Position numbers and translations under genes: made by a program. Below are positions 8,194 to 17,689 of a stretch of DNA of 64,000 nt, piece by piece; within the stretch, counting starts at the first letter, position 1, and each line of letters begins with the position of its first letter. A model generated the notes under the pieces. That model searched no databases. It saw nothing but the letters and a program-made list of their open reading frames with translations, and was not told the origin of the DNA. Source of the DNA: Inquilinus sp. KBS0705 (GTDB lineage: Bacteria; Bacteroidota; Bacteroidia; Sphingobacteriales; Sphingobacteriaceae). The stretch lies in contig VCCI02000001.1 of assembly GCA_005938025.2 (NCBI GenBank), positions 1 through 64,000 of the forward strand, read 5' to 3'.

Positions 8194-9681
8194 ATGGGTA
8201 CCAAAAAGCATATTGTAGTAATAGGGGCGGGTTTTGCAGGTATGGCATCGGCCTGTGTATTGGCTAAAGAAGGATATAAGGTTACCCTGCTGGAAAAGAA
8301 TGACCAGCCGGGCGGCCGTGCCCGTGTTTGGGAGAAAGACGGTTTTAAGTTTGATATGGGCCCAAGCTGGTATTGGATGCCCGATGTGTTCGAAAACTTT
8401 TTTGCCCTGTTTGGTAAAAAACCGGCTGATTTTTACGAGCTAAAACGCCTTGACCCCGGTTACCGTGTGTACTATGGTAAAGATGATGGACTGGATGTAC
8501 CTGCCGATATGGCCCAATTAGAGCAGCTTTTTGACGAGATAGAACCCGGTAGCAGTAAAGGGCTCCGCACATTTTTAGACCAGGCCGCTTATAAATATAA
8601 AGTAGGCATGGGCGAGTATGTTTTTCGCCCCTCACATTCTATCACCGAGTTTATTGACCTTAACCTGATACGCAAAAGCGTGAGTATGCAATTGCTTACC
8701 AGCATGAGCAGCCATGTGCGCAAGTACTTTAAAAATCCTAAGCTGATCAAGCTGCTGGAGTTCCCGGTGTTGTTTTTGGGCGCTACACCTAAAGATACCC
8801 CGGCCATGTACAGCATGATGAACTACGCCGACCTGGCCTTGGGCACCTGGTACCCGTTGGGCGGCATGAACGAGATTGTAAAGGCCATGGTGAGCATAGC
8901 CGAAAGTTACGGAGTTGAGATAAAACTGAATACAGAAGTAAGCAAAATTGAGGTAGCAAATAAGCAGGTAAGCAACGTGCAAACCAATAACGGCAGTTTC
9001 GCGGCCGACTTTGTAATATCCGGCGCAGATTACGAACATACCGACCAGTATCTTTTAAGCAAACCTGATAGGAATTATACAGAGAAGTATTGGGACACGC
9101 GTACCATGTCGCCATCCAGCCTGTTGTTTTATATAGGCACCAACAAAAAAATAGAGGGCATACAGCACCATAACCTGTTTTTTGATGAGGATTTTGAGCT
9201 GCACGCTAAAGAGATATATAAAGACCCGCAGTGGCCTACTAAGCCGCTGTTTTATGTTTGCTGTACCTCTAAAACCGATGCGGAGGCTGCACCTGAGGGT
9301 GGCGAAAACATATTCTTTTTAATGCCGATAGCACCCAACCTTCCTGATAGCGACGCCACCCGCGAGCACTATTTTGATATGATGGTAGATAGGTTTGAGC
9401 ATATTACCGGCCAGAGCCTAAGGGATAGCATTGTAGTAAAACGCAGCTACGCGCTGGATGATTTTAAAGCCGATTACCACTCGTTTAAAGGCAATGCCTA
9501 TGGGTTGGCCAATACGCTGGCGCAGACCGCGTTTTTTAAACCCGCCATGCGTGCCAAACACATTAAAAACCTGTTGCACACCGGCCAGTTAACCGTGCCT
9601 GGTCCGGGTGTACCCCCGGCCTTAATATCCGGCCAGATAGCCGCTATCGAGGCAATGAAAATTTTGGAGAAGGAAGATTAA
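8194..9681 (+). CDS. crtI: Phytoene desaturase
   Basis: FAD-dependent desaturase turning phytoene into lycopene (or neurosporene). The 495-residue protein has the N-terminal dinucleotide motif GAGFAG (11-16), a PGGRA segment typical of the CrtI/amine oxidase fold, and the C-terminal carotenoid-oxidoreductase signature GPGVPPALISGQIAA. The ATG at 8194 (MGTKKHIVVIG) is chosen; an ATG at 8119 would add 25 residues over the crtB promoter. It is divergent from crtB and monocistronic. Confidence 0.95.
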   Translation: MGTKKHIVVIGAGFAGMASACVLAKEGYKVTLLEKNDQPGGRARVWEKDGFKFDMGPSWYWMPDVFENFFALFGKKPADFYELKRLDPGYRVYYGKDDGLDVPADMAQLEQLFDEIEPGSSKGLRTFLDQAAYKYKVGMGEYVFRPSHSITEFIDLNLIRKSVSMQLLTSMSSHVRKYFKNPKLIKLLEFPVLFLGATPKDTPAMYSMMNYADLALGTWYPLGGMNEIVKAMVSIAESYGVEIKLNTEVSKIEVANKQVSNVQTNNGSFAADFVISGADYEHTDQYLLSKPDRNYTEKYWDTRTMSPSSLLFYIGTNKKIEGIQHHNLFFDEDFELHAKEIYKDPQWPTKPLFYVCCTSKTDAEAAPEGGENIFFLMPIAPNLPDSDATREHYFDMMVDRFEHITGQSLRDSIVVKRSYALDDFKADYHSFKGNAYGLANTLAQTAFFKPAMRAKHIKNLLHTGQLTVPGPGVPPALISGQIAAIEAMKILEKED

Positions 9682-9725
9682 ATTATTTTTTAGACAATCC
9701 CCAAACGCAGTTGCAAAAACGAATG

Positions 9726-9814
9726 CTTGGAATAACCAAAAATTATTATATATTAGTTACACACACCAAACGAATTAAAACGAAAAATCCGCAAAAAAAA
9801 CGAAAAAAATGGAA
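9726..9814 (+). promoter_or_regulatory. Conserved promoter/A-rich leader module, copy A
   Basis: CTTG (9726-9729), N19, TATATTAGT (9749-9757), 35 nt, then A8-C-G-A7-TGGAA (9793-9814). The last block is identical over 22 bp to copy B at 18905-18926 (opposite strand). It reads rightward in the gap between crtI and the convergent ilvA, so a transcript would begin near 9763 and run antisense into ilvA. The frame after the ATGG in the block is only 10 codons, so it is probably not coding. Confidence 0.55.
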
Positions 9815-9827
9815 TCGTTTAAGTATA

Positions 9828-9877
9828 GGTGTGGAAAATAAACGAAGGCAATTTAACCCGATTAGTTTATTTACACC
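9828..9877. terminator. Hairpin at the ilvA 3' end
   Basis: GGTGT (9828-9832) plus AAATAAAC (9836-9843) pairs with GTTTATTT (9865-9872) plus ACACC (9873-9877), a 13-bp stem with a 3-nt bulge over the ilvA stop codon. No T-run follows on either strand, so its terminator function is uncertain. Confidence 0.4.
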
Positions 9878-11121
9878 AGGTATTCAAACAGGGTAGCGTC
9901 CTTGTTTATCTCTATAACCTCAAAGCGGTGTGCCTCCATTCGCTGTAAAAGGGCAGGGTAGTCTTCGGCATTTTTCAGCTCGATACCTACCAATGCAGGG
10001 CCGTTCTCTTTAGCCGTTTTCTTGATAAATTCAAAGCGGGTAATGTCATCACCAGGCCCTAAAACGTTGTTAACAAACAACTTAAGTGCGCCCGGCCGTT
10101 GCGGAAAACGGACGATAAAGTAATGTTTTAAACCCTCATACAGCAACGATTTCTCCTTGATCTCCTGCATGCGGTCGATATCGTTATTCCCTCCGCTTAT
10201 CACACAAACTACCTTTTTGCCCTTAATTTGCTCGCGACAGGCATCCAGCGCGGTAACAGACAGTGCGCCGGCAGGTTCAACTACAATGGCATCCTCGTTA
10301 TATAGCTTTAATATGGTGGTACATACCTTACCCTCGGGTACGGTAAGCATATCGTCAAGTGCCTCTTTACAAAGCAGATAGGTTTTTTCGCCGACACGTT
10401 TTACGGCGGCACCATCCACAAAACGGTCAATTTGCCCCAAGGTTACCGGGTGGCCCTCTTTAAGCGCAGTAAGCATAGATGGGGCACCATCCGGCTCCAC
10501 GCCTATCAGCAGTATAGTAGGGTTCTGCTGTTTTAAATAAGTACCTGTACCGGCAGATAATCCGCCGCCACCAACAGGCATTATTACCACCTCTGTGTCG
10601 GGGAGGTCTTTCAGTATCTCAACGCCCACAGTGCCCTGTCCCTCAATTACTTGCTCATTATCAAACGGTGGGATAAAGGTCATGCCATTAGCCTCGGTAT
10701 ATATCAAAGCTTCGCGCAGGCAATCATCAAAAGTATCGCCTGTTAACACCAATTCAACGTTACCGTTGCCAAACATTTCGGTTTGTTTAACTTTTTGTTT
10801 GGGCGTTATTTCGGGCATAAAAATTACGCCTTTAGTACCCAGTTTTTTGCATGAAAAAGCCACACCTTGCGCATGGTTACCTGCGCTGGCACAAACTACA
10901 CCACGGCTTAATTGCGCTGTGCTTAAGCGACTTATCATGTTATAGGCGCCCCTTAGCTTGTAAGAGCGCACTATCTGCATGTCTTCGCGTTTAAGGTATA
11001 TCTCGCATTCGTACTTTTCAGACAGGCGGGCGTTGTACTCCAAAGGCGTATGCCTTACTACATCTTTTAACCTGTTATAAGCAGATTCAAAATCTAACCG
11101 GCTTTGCGTTGCTGTGTCCAT
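9871..11121 (-). CDS. ilvA: Threonine ammonia-lyase (threonine deaminase)
   Basis: PLP enzyme deaminating threonine to 2-oxobutanoate, entry to isoleucine synthesis. The 416 residues comprise a catalytic domain with the PLP lysine K55 in RSYKLRGA and the phosphate-binding GGGGLSAG, then one C-terminal ACT-like regulatory domain (FIVRFPQRPGALKLF to the end). E. coli IlvA has two such domains and about 514 residues; the shorter single-domain form is common outside enterobacteria. It is the last gene of the ilv-leu operon, 3 nt after leuA. Confidence 0.95.
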   Translation of the reverse strand: MDTATQSRLDFESAYNRLKDVVRHTPLEYNARLSEKYECEIYLKREDMQIVRSYKLRGAYNMISRLSTAQLSRGVVCASAGNHAQGVAFSCKKLGTKGVIFMPEITPKQKVKQTEMFGNGNVELVLTGDTFDDCLREALIYTEANGMTFIPPFDNEQVIEGQGTVGVEILKDLPDTEVVIMPVGGGGLSAGTGTYLKQQNPTILLIGVEPDGAPSMLTALKEGHPVTLGQIDRFVDGAAVKRVGEKTYLLCKEALDDMLTVPEGKVCTTILKLYNEDAIVVEPAGALSVTALDACREQIKGKKVVCVISGGNNDIDRMQEIKEKSLLYEGLKHYFIVRFPQRPGALKLFVNNVLGPGDDITRFEFIKKTAKENGPALVGIELKNAEDYPALLQRMEAHRFEVIEINKDATLFEYLV

Positions 11122-11124
11122 TAT

Positions 11125-12291
11125 CTAATTTTTTACCAGCTTATGCGCCATAAGGCCCTGCAGGTCATCATCGTTTATATCAAGCTTATTATCTGCTAAC
11201 GTTAAAAAGCGCTGATATACTTCGTAAAGTTCGTCTTTATCTAATTTATGGCCAAGTCGCTCTAAATGAAACTTAAGCGCATGCCTGCCGCTACGCGCAG
11301 TAAGCACAATACTGGCACTCGGGAAACCCACATCTTCCGGGCGAATGATCTCGTAGTTCTCGCGGTTCTTTAAAAAGCCATCCTGGTGAATACCAGAGCT
11401 ATGTGCAAACGCGTTACTGCCCACAATGGCTTTATTAGCCTGCACAGGCATGCGCATCTGGCTGCTTATCATGCGGCTCATTTCATAGAAATTCTTGCTG
11501 TTGATTTGGGTATATAAACCAAGTACCTGGTGGGTTTTTAATATCATCACCACCTCTTCAATAGATGTATTACCCGCACGTTCGCCAATACCGTTAATAG
11601 TGCCTTCTATCTGCCTTGCACCGTTTTGTAAACCTGCAATAGAGTTAGCTGTAGCCAAACCTAAGTCGTTGTGGCAGTGTACAGATATGATGGCTTTATC
11701 GATATTCTTTACGTTTTCCTTCAGGAATTTTATCTTGCTGCCATATTGGTCGGGCAGGCAATAGCCGTTTGTATCAGGTATGTTTACTACCGTAGCACCT
11801 GCAGCTATAACAGCCTCAACCATTTGCGCTAAAAAAACAATATCCGCACGGCCGGCATCCTCAGCATAAAACTCAATATCCTCTACCGATTTTTTGGCAT
11901 AGGCAACTGCATCAACCGCACGCTGCAATATCTCTTCGCGGGTGCTGTTAAACTTTAATTTGATGTGTGTATCTGATGCACCAATGCCTGTGTGTATACG
12001 GGGGCGCTTAGCGTATTGTAACGATTCTACCGCTACATCAATATCGTTTTTGTTGGCACGGGTAAGCGCGCAAACAATGGGCTCTTTTACCGCTTTTGAT
12101 ATCTCTACAACGCTGTTAAAGTCGCCCGGACTTGATACCGGGAACCCGGCTTCTATAATATCCACGCCCAGCGTTTCCAGCTCGCGGGCTATCTCTATCT
12201 TTTCAGGGGTTGTCAGCTGGCATCCCGGTACCTGTTCGCCATCGCGAAGCGTGGTATCAAAAACATAAACGCGGTTTGGGTCGTGTAACAT
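11125..12291 (-). CDS. leuA: 2-isopropylmalate synthase, short form
   Basis: Condenses acetyl-CoA with 2-oxoisovalerate, the first leucine-specific step. The 388-residue TIM-barrel protein has [10 protein letters not shown] near the N-terminus, the metal-binding HCHNDLGLA and [14 protein letters not shown]. It stops after the barrel and a short helical tail, so the C-terminal leucine-binding regulatory domain of the roughly 500-residue LeuA proteins is missing. Feedback inhibition by leucine would then need another mechanism. Homocitrate or citramalate synthase is conceivable from fold alone, but leuBCD in the same operon supports LeuA. Confidence 0.92.
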   Translation of the reverse strand: MLHDPNRVYVFDTTLRDGEQVPGCQLTTPEKIEIARELETLGVDIIEAGFPVSSPGDFNSVVEISKAVKEPIVCALTRANKNDIDVAVESLQYAKRPRIHTGIGASDTHIKLKFNSTREEILQRAVDAVAYAKKSVEDIEFYAEDAGRADIVFLAQMVEAVIAAGATVVNIPDTNGYCLPDQYGSKIKFLKENVKNIDKAIISVHCHNDLGLATANSIAGLQNGARQIEGTINGIGERAGNTSIEEVVMILKTHQVLGLYTQINSKNFYEMSRMISSQMRMPVQANKAIVGSNAFAHSSGIHQDGFLKNRENYEIIRPEDVGFPSASIVLTARSGRHALKFHLERLGHKLDKDELYEVYQRFLTLADNKLDINDDDLQGLMAHKLVKN

Positions 12292-12339
12292 AATCTTTCC
12301 TTTTTATTTATTTAGTGCTGTTTATAGCAATTACTGCTA

Positions 12340-13098
12340 TTATATTTCTTTTATCGCTGTAAATCTTAATCGCTTATAATCGGCATACCATTCGCCGTTG
12401 TTGTTGTAATCCGGCTCTAATAGCTGGCTTATCTCGTTTAATATCATATCTAATTTATCTGCAGGTACTTCTGCAAAAAACGATGGGCCAAACATTTTAA
12501 GCCATTTAGTGACACCGTCCTGCCCATCCTGTAACAAAGTGGGGCGGTCAAAATGAGCTGTAAAGGTTACTCTGAATCCCTGTGCCTCCAGCTTTGTAGC
12601 GTATCCGGCTGTTGAAGGGAAATACCACGGATTTGCAGCATCTACGTTATTGTAACCATATTTTTCTAACACGGCCCTTGTAGCTGCAATCATTTGATCC
12701 ATATTGCCTTTGCCACCCATTTCGGCTACAAAGCGGCCACCGGGTTTAAGGGCGTTATACACGCATTTTATGCAGGCATCAGCATCTTTTATCCAATGTA
12801 GCGTGGCGTTGCTAAACACGGCGTCAAACTTTTGGTCGAAGTGGAAATCGGCACCATTCGCCACAAAAAAATCTACATCGGGGTAGGTTTCATGTGCCTT
12901 TGTTACCATCTCCGGCGATGCATCAATACCGGTAACAATACCGCCTTGTTGCTGTATCTGGCTGGTTAAGTAACCTGTGCCACAGCCAAGGTCAAGGATA
13001 CGCTCGCCTGCTTTGGCGTTTAATAATTCCAATACATTCTCTCCGTATTGAAATACGAAGGAGTGTTTATCATCATATAATTCGGCGTTCCATTTCAT
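12340..13098 (-). CDS. SAM methyltransferase, trans-aconitate-methyltransferase-like
   Basis: A 252-residue class I methyltransferase with the SAM motif LDLGCGTGYL and a post-motif FDAVFSNATLHWIKD resembling trans-aconitate methyltransferase (Tam). Yeast Tmt1, which acts on trans-aconitate, also methylates 3-isopropylmalate, the leucine intermediate made by neighbouring leuA/leuCD. The position between leuB and leuA makes a related substrate an attractive inference, not a proven one. Its ATG overlaps the stop of the upstream membrane-protein gene by 4 bp; 48 nt separate it from leuA. Confidence 0.82.
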   Translation of the reverse strand: MKWNAELYDDKHSFVFQYGENVLELLNAKAGERILDLGCGTGYLTSQIQQQGGIVTGIDASPEMVTKAHETYPDVDFFVANGADFHFDQKFDAVFSNATLHWIKDADACIKCVYNALKPGGRFVAEMGGKGNMDQMIAATRAVLEKYGYNNVDAANPWYFPSTAGYATKLEAQGFRVTFTAHFDRPTLLQDGQDGVTKWLKMFGPSFFAEVPADKLDMILNEISQLLEPDYNNNGEWYADYKRLRFTAIKEI

Positions 13099-13466
13099 AT
13101 TACATTGTATTTTTTAACATATATGGCGGCATATATAATTGCTACCAATATAAATAGCACATTAGGTAACGATTGTATCTGAAAGATGCTATCAAGTGTT
13201 AATGTAGCAGCTAATACTATGCAGCTTAATAAAGCCAACACCATCAGCATAATATAATTAAACCTGTATCGGTGCTTTATTGCGGCCAAAACGCCTATAA
13301 TTTGCAGACCCAGTATGGCAAATAAAAAGCTGTTTTCTTTATATCCGTTGCTAAAAGTATCACCTAATAATTGCCCTTCAAGGCGAATAAAAGATTTAAC
13401 CTCGCGCCCTGTTTTTAACACGCAAAACAGAAACAATATTAAAGCGAGGATCTTTAAAACTCTCAT
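13095..13466 (-). CDS. Small four-helix membrane protein, unknown
   Basis: A 123-residue protein with about four hydrophobic segments (residues 4-18, 47-61, 68-87 and 99-116) and a basic C-terminus. I do not recognise a family. It lies inside the leucine operon, 16 nt after leuB and overlapping the methyltransferase start by 4 bp, so it is translated with them. No catalytic motif is visible. Confidence 0.75.
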   Translation of the reverse strand: MRVLKILALILFLFCVLKTGREVKSFIRLEGQLLGDTFSNGYKENSFLFAILGLQIIGVLAAIKHRYRFNYIMLMVLALLSCIVLAATLTLDSIFQIQSLPNVLFILVAIIYAAIYVKKYNVI

Positions 13467-13482
13467 TAGCCTAAGTTATAAA

Positions 13483-14565
13483 TTAAGCACGCAAATAAGC
13501 CAATACTTTTTGCCCCATAGCCTTTGTGCCTAAAATCTTTCCTTTATCGGTATTTGCATCTGCAATATCACCTGTGCGGTAACCATCTTTAAGGGTTTTA
13601 TCAATTGCCGATGTTATTTTTTTTGCTTCCTCTTTTAATCCAAAGCTTATCTCGAGCATTAATGCTACTGATAGGATGGAAGCCAGCGGATTGGCTTTAT
13701 CCTGTCCTGCAATATCATGTGCCGAACCATGTATAGGTTCAAAGAAACCTGTACCATCACCTATTGATGCCGAGGCCAGCATGCCCATTGATCCTGCTAT
13801 TTGCGATGCCTCATCAGTTAAAATGTCGCCAAAAAGATTAGCTGTTAGTACAACATCAAACTTTTTAGGGTTTTTAACTAATTGCATAGCAGCGTTATCA
13901 ATAAACATGTGCTCTGTTTCTACATCAGGATATTGTTTAGCTATCTCCTGAACGACCTCGCGCCATAAGCGCGATGCCTCTAATACATTAGCCTTATCAA
14001 CCGAGCATAACCTTTTGCCACGAACACGTGCAGCTTCATAAGCCTTTTTAGCAATACGTTCTACTTCGTAACGATGATAGATCATTAGATCGGATGCGGT
14101 ATTACGATCTTCGCTGCGTTTTTTCTCGCCGAAGTATACATCACCGGTCAGTTCGCGAAAGAAAAGGATATCTGTACCCTTTAATATCTCAGGCTTTAGG
14201 CTTGATGCATCTAAAAGCTCGTCGAAAAGCATAATGGGGCGCAGGTTGGCATATAGGCCAAGCTCTTTGCGTATTTTTAGTAATCCCTGCTCGGGCCTAA
14301 CCTTGGCAGACGGATCGTTATCGTATTTAATATGCCCGATGGCGCCAAATAAAATAGCATCACTTGTTTTTGCTTTAGCCAGTGTTTCGTCAGGTAAAGG
14401 TTCACCAGTGGCCTCAATTCCGGCATGGCCCATCAGGGCTTCATCAAAAGTGAATTCATGGCCGAAATCTTGCCCTATTGCCTCTAATACAGCTTTACCC
14501 CAGGTTGTTACCTCGGGGCCAATACCATCGCCGGGTATTACTAATATGTGTTTTTTAATTCCCAT
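13483..14565 (-). CDS. leuB: 3-isopropylmalate dehydrogenase
   Basis: NAD-dependent oxidative decarboxylation of 3-isopropylmalate to 2-oxoisocaproate in leucine synthesis. The 360-residue protein opens with the family start KHILVIPGDGIGPEV, has the substrate-binding FRELTGDVYFGEK, and the metal and cofactor region DNAAMQLVKNPKKFDVVLTANLFGDILTDEA followed by GSAHDIAGQDKANP. Length is typical. It lies 5 nt after the upstream methyltransferase gene. Confidence 0.97.
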   Translation of the reverse strand: MGIKKHILVIPGDGIGPEVTTWGKAVLEAIGQDFGHEFTFDEALMGHAGIEATGEPLPDETLAKAKTSDAILFGAIGHIKYDNDPSAKVRPEQGLLKIRKELGLYANLRPIMLFDELLDASSLKPEILKGTDILFFRELTGDVYFGEKKRSEDRNTASDLMIYHRYEVERIAKKAYEAARVRGKRLCSVDKANVLEASRLWREVVQEIAKQYPDVETEHMFIDNAAMQLVKNPKKFDVVLTANLFGDILTDEASQIAGSMGMLASASIGDGTGFFEPIHGSAHDIAGQDKANPLASILSVALMLEISFGLKEEAKKITSAIDKTLKDGYRTGDIADANTDKGKILGTKAMGQKVLAYLRA

Positions 14566-14570
14566 TATGT

Positions 14571-15359
14571 TTATTTGTTAGTCCCGCGCACTTCTTTTAG
14601 TTTCATTATCATCAGTTGCGCGTCGCTTTCAATCCATTTATTATAATCTTCAATTGCCTGTAAACGATCGGTGTCATCAATGTAACCTTCCTCAACCATC
14701 TGGGTTGATTTAGCTACCGACGACCAAATGCCTATCTTCTTTAAAAAGTTCGGCTCGCCTTTTTTGTATAACTCGTTAGCTTCCAGCACTTCTACATCAC
14801 TTAAGCCTGCTTCATTAAATAGCGGCCCTAATTCGTCAGCCATTTGGTTGCTCATACCCGCATCACTTCGCCACCTTAAAAAGGTTGCGTAAAAACGACT
14901 CATGCTTACTGGCGGTTGTGGCTGCCATTCTAAGGTTTCGTGGTTATAATCTAAAACAGATAATATGCCACCCGGCTTTAACATGCTTTTAAGCTTAATT
15001 ATAGCCTTTAACGGGTTGTTTAGCCATTGTAAAACCCTTGCGGCTACAATCAGATCAAATTTTTCTTGCGGCTCATAGGCAAACAAGTCGGTATGTATCA
15101 GGTAAAGGTTCTTAACATCGGCATAGGTGCTTTTCCCACTTTCAATAAAATATGCCGTATTATCAATACCTGTAACATGCCCGGCCGAGCCTAACTTTAG
15201 TGCTATTCCTTTTGAGATAGCGCCTGTGCCGCAGCCAACATCTAACACACGCCAACCTTGTTTTAAAAGAGGGGGCAGGGTAGCATAGTCAGCTTCAAGG
15301 CTGCGTTCGTCAAATAATTTAGCAGTACCTTCGCCTTCTCTTTTAATTTCTTTATTCAC
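14571..15359 (-). CDS. SAM-dependent methyltransferase, unknown substrate
   Basis: Class I methyltransferase with motif I VLDVGCGTGAISKGIA and motif IV region FDLIVAARVLQWLNNP; about 262 residues. I choose GTG 15359 (MNKEIKREGEG), which begins 1 nt after the leuD stop; a TTG at 15374 would overlap leuD by 14 bp. It is only distantly similar to the other methyltransferase in this operon (12340-13098), so the two are not a recent duplication. Substrate unknown. Confidence 0.82.
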   Translation of the reverse strand: MNKEIKREGEGTAKLFDERSLEADYATLPPLLKQGWRVLDVGCGTGAISKGIALKLGSAGHVTGIDNTAYFIESGKSTYADVKNLYLIHTDLFAYEPQEKFDLIVAARVLQWLNNPLKAIIKLKSMLKPGGILSVLDYNHETLEWQPQPPVSMSRFYATFLRWRSDAGMSNQMADELGPLFNEAGLSDVEVLEANELYKKGEPNFLKKIGIWSSVAKSTQMVEEGYIDDTDRLQAIEDYNKWIESDAQLMIMKLKEVRGTNK

Positions 15360-15360
15360 G

Positions 15361-15948
15361 TTATTTGGCCTCAAATTCCTCTATCAACTCTTTTTTACTC
15401 AATATATAGTCGATATCATCATAACCATTTGTCATACAAGCTTTTTTGTAAGGATTTACCTCAAAGCTTTCCTGCTCGCCTGTAGCTACGATTTTAATGA
15501 ACTGGTCTACCAGGTCAATCTCTATCACAGCATTTGGATCCGCGAAAACTGCGTCAAATAGCTTTTTCAAAAAGTCTTCGCTTACCTGTACCGGTAATAA
15601 GCCATTGTTTAAGGCATTGCCTTTAAAAATATCGGCAAAAAAGCTGCTTACTACAGCATCAAAGCCATAATCGGCAAGGGCCCAGGCGGCATGTTCGCGA
15701 CTGCTGCCACAACCAAAGTTTTTACCCGCAACCAGTATTTTACCGCTGAAAGTTGGGTCGTTAAGTACAAAATCCTGTTTAGGGTTGCCTTCGTTATCAA
15801 AACGCCAATCGCGAAACAGGTTATTGCCAAAACCCTCGCGGGTGGTGGCCTTTAAAAAACGAGCAGGGATGATCTGGTCCGTATCGATGTTCTCGATAGG
15901 TAAAGGCACCACGCTGGTTTGTATATGTTTAAAAATTTTAGTTGCCAT
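15361..15948 (-). CDS. leuD: 3-isopropylmalate dehydratase, small subunit
   Basis: The swivelling aconitase-type domain that pairs with LeuC to isomerise 2- to 3-isopropylmalate. The 195-residue protein has [14 protein letters not shown] and [14 protein letters not shown], both hallmarks of LeuD. Its start overlaps the upstream ABM gene by 11 bp. It is separated from leuC by that small gene, an unusual interruption of the usual leuC-leuD pair. Confidence 0.97.
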   Translation of the reverse strand: MATKIFKHIQTSVVPLPIENIDTDQIIPARFLKATTREGFGNNLFRDWRFDNEGNPKQDFVLNDPTFSGKILVAGKNFGCGSSREHAAWALADYGFDAVVSSFFADIFKGNALNNGLLPVQVSEDFLKKLFDAVFADPNAVIEIDLVDQFIKIVATGEQESFEVNPYKKACMTNGYDDIDYILSKKELIEEFEAK

Positions 15949-16237
15949 AATTTACACTTTCGTAATGTTCAACAGTGGGGAATGGGTTGTAAAAATGATG
16001 TAACAACGCTTTCCATTCCTGATATTCTTTAGATTGCCTGAAGCCTACTGTATGATCTGTAAGTTTCTGCCATTCAACCAGTAGTATAAAACGGCTTGCA
16101 TTCTCTAAGCATCTTTTTAATTGATGCGATGCATAGCCCGCCATACTTGATATGATAGGCTGGGCTTGCTCAAATGCTTTCAAAAAGTCATCCTCAAGGC
16201 CCGGAATCACATTTAGTATGGCTACTTCTAATATCAT
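15938..16237 (-). CDS. ABM (antibiotic biosynthesis monooxygenase) domain protein
   Basis: A 99-residue single-domain protein of the dimeric alpha-beta barrel ABM type: [18 protein letters not shown], a central [12 protein letters not shown] strand and a helical [14 protein letters not shown] region. Proteins of this family include quinol monooxygenases and small stress-linked oxygenases, but many have no known activity. It is wedged between leuC (11 nt gap) and leuD (11 bp overlap), so it is co-expressed with the isomerase. Function unknown. Confidence 0.8.
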   Translation of the reverse strand: MILEVAILNVIPGLEDDFLKAFEQAQPIISSMAGYASHQLKRCLENASRFILLVEWQKLTDHTVGFRQSKEYQEWKALLHHFYNPFPTVEHYESVNYGN

Positions 16238-16248
16238 TAGCTTACCAA

Positions 16249-17655
16249 TTACTCCTCGGCTAAAAACGTTCTTATATCGGTAACAACACCTGTAACAGCC
16301 GAAGCTGCTGCCGTTAACGGACTTGCCAAAAAAGTGCGGCTATTTGGCCCCTGGCGTCCCTCAAAATTGCGGTTTGAGGTAGATACGCAGTATTTTCCGG
16401 CAGGTATTTTATCTTCATTCATACCCAGGCATGCGCTGCATCCCGGTTCGCGTAATGGGAAACCCGCCGCGTCAAATATCTTATCTAAACCTTCGCGGAT
16501 GGCTTGTTCTTGTACTTGTTTTGAGCCTGGTACTACCCAAACGGTAACATTATCGGCCTTATGCTTGCCTTTTACAAATTGGGCAACTTCGCGCAGGTCT
16601 TCTATACGGCTATTGGTACAGCTGCCAATGAATACATAATCAATAGGTTTGCCCAACAATTGCTCGTCATCCTGTAGCCCCATATAATCAAGGGCTTTTT
16701 TGTACGATCCTTGCTCTTTTTGCTCAAACGACGCAGTTTTTGGAACATGCTGTGTAACACCAATGCCCATTCCGGGGTTTGTCCCGTAGGTTATCATCGG
16801 CTCAATATCTTCGGCTTTAAAGCTTAAAACACTGTCGAAACTTGCATCTTCATCAGAATACAGTGTTTGCCAGTAAGCTACCGCTTTGTCCCATTCTTCG
16901 CCTTTAGGGGCAAACTCGCGGCCTTTTACGTAGTTTATAGTGGTTTCATCAGGTGCAATTAATCCGCAACGCGCACCCATTTCAATGCTCATGTTACAAA
17001 TGGTCATGCGGCCCTCCATGCTTAACGAGCGGATGGTATTGCCGGCATATTCTACAGCGTACCCGGTACCACCAGCGGCTGATATTTGCGATATGATGTA
17101 AAGGATGATGTCCTTTGCACCAACGCCTTTTTGCAATTTGCCATTTACTTCAATCTTCATCCTTTTGGGGCGCGATTGTAGTAAACATTGTGTAGCCATT
17201 ACCTGCTCTACTTGTGATGTGCCTATACCGAACGCTATGGCACCAAAGGCGCCGTGTGTTGAAGTATGGCTATCGCCGCACACATAAGTGCCACCGGGGC
17301 GTGTAATGCCTAATTCGGGCCCTATAACGTGTACAATACCCTGGAATGGATGCCCTAAGCCATAAAGCTCGATGCCGAACTCTGCACAGTTTTTGGTGAG
17401 CATATCAACCTGGTAGCGGGAAAGTTCTTCTTTAATGGGAAGGTGCTGGTCCCAGGTGGGGACGTTGTGATCGGCCGTGGCAACGGTTTGTTTTGGCCTG
17501 AAAACCGGTAACCCTCTGGCGCGCAAGCCATCAAATGCCTGCGGACTGGTTACCTCGTGTATAAAATGCGTATCGATGTATAAAATATCAGGAAAACCCT
17601 CGTTGCTACTGACGACGTGTGCATCCCAAATCTTGTCGAATAATGTCTGTCCCAT
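16249..17655 (-). CDS. leuC: 3-isopropylmalate dehydratase, large subunit
   Basis: Aconitase-family [4Fe-4S] subunit acting with LeuD. The 468-residue protein has the cluster cysteines in [11 protein letters not shown] and in [11 protein letters not shown], plus the N-terminal DKIWDAHVV and [13 protein letters not shown] motifs. Length matches bacterial LeuC. It is the first leu gene after ilvC, separated from it by the inverted repeat at 17690-17730. Confidence 0.97.
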   Translation of the reverse strand: MGQTLFDKIWDAHVVSSNEGFPDILYIDTHFIHEVTSPQAFDGLRARGLPVFRPKQTVATADHNVPTWDQHLPIKEELSRYQVDMLTKNCAEFGIELYGLGHPFQGIVHVIGPELGITRPGGTYVCGDSHTSTHGAFGAIAFGIGTSQVEQVMATQCLLQSRPKRMKIEVNGKLQKGVGAKDIILYIISQISAAGGTGYAVEYAGNTIRSLSMEGRMTICNMSIEMGARCGLIAPDETTINYVKGREFAPKGEEWDKAVAYWQTLYSDEDASFDSVLSFKAEDIEPMITYGTNPGMGIGVTQHVPKTASFEQKEQGSYKKALDYMGLQDDEQLLGKPIDYVFIGSCTNSRIEDLREVAQFVKGKHKADNVTVWVVPGSKQVQEQAIREGLDKIFDAAGFPLREPGCSACLGMNEDKIPAGKYCVSTSNRNFEGRQGPNSRTFLASPLTAAASAVTGVVTDIRTFLAEE

Positions 17656-17689
17656 TGTATTTTTATTAGTAAAAGTAGTAGTAGCAGTG

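Noticed and set aside
9711..9896. 61-residue rightward reading frame after crtI
   Set aside because: It is Lys/Asn-rich, spans module A and ends in ilvA antisense; no ribosome-binding or family evidence.
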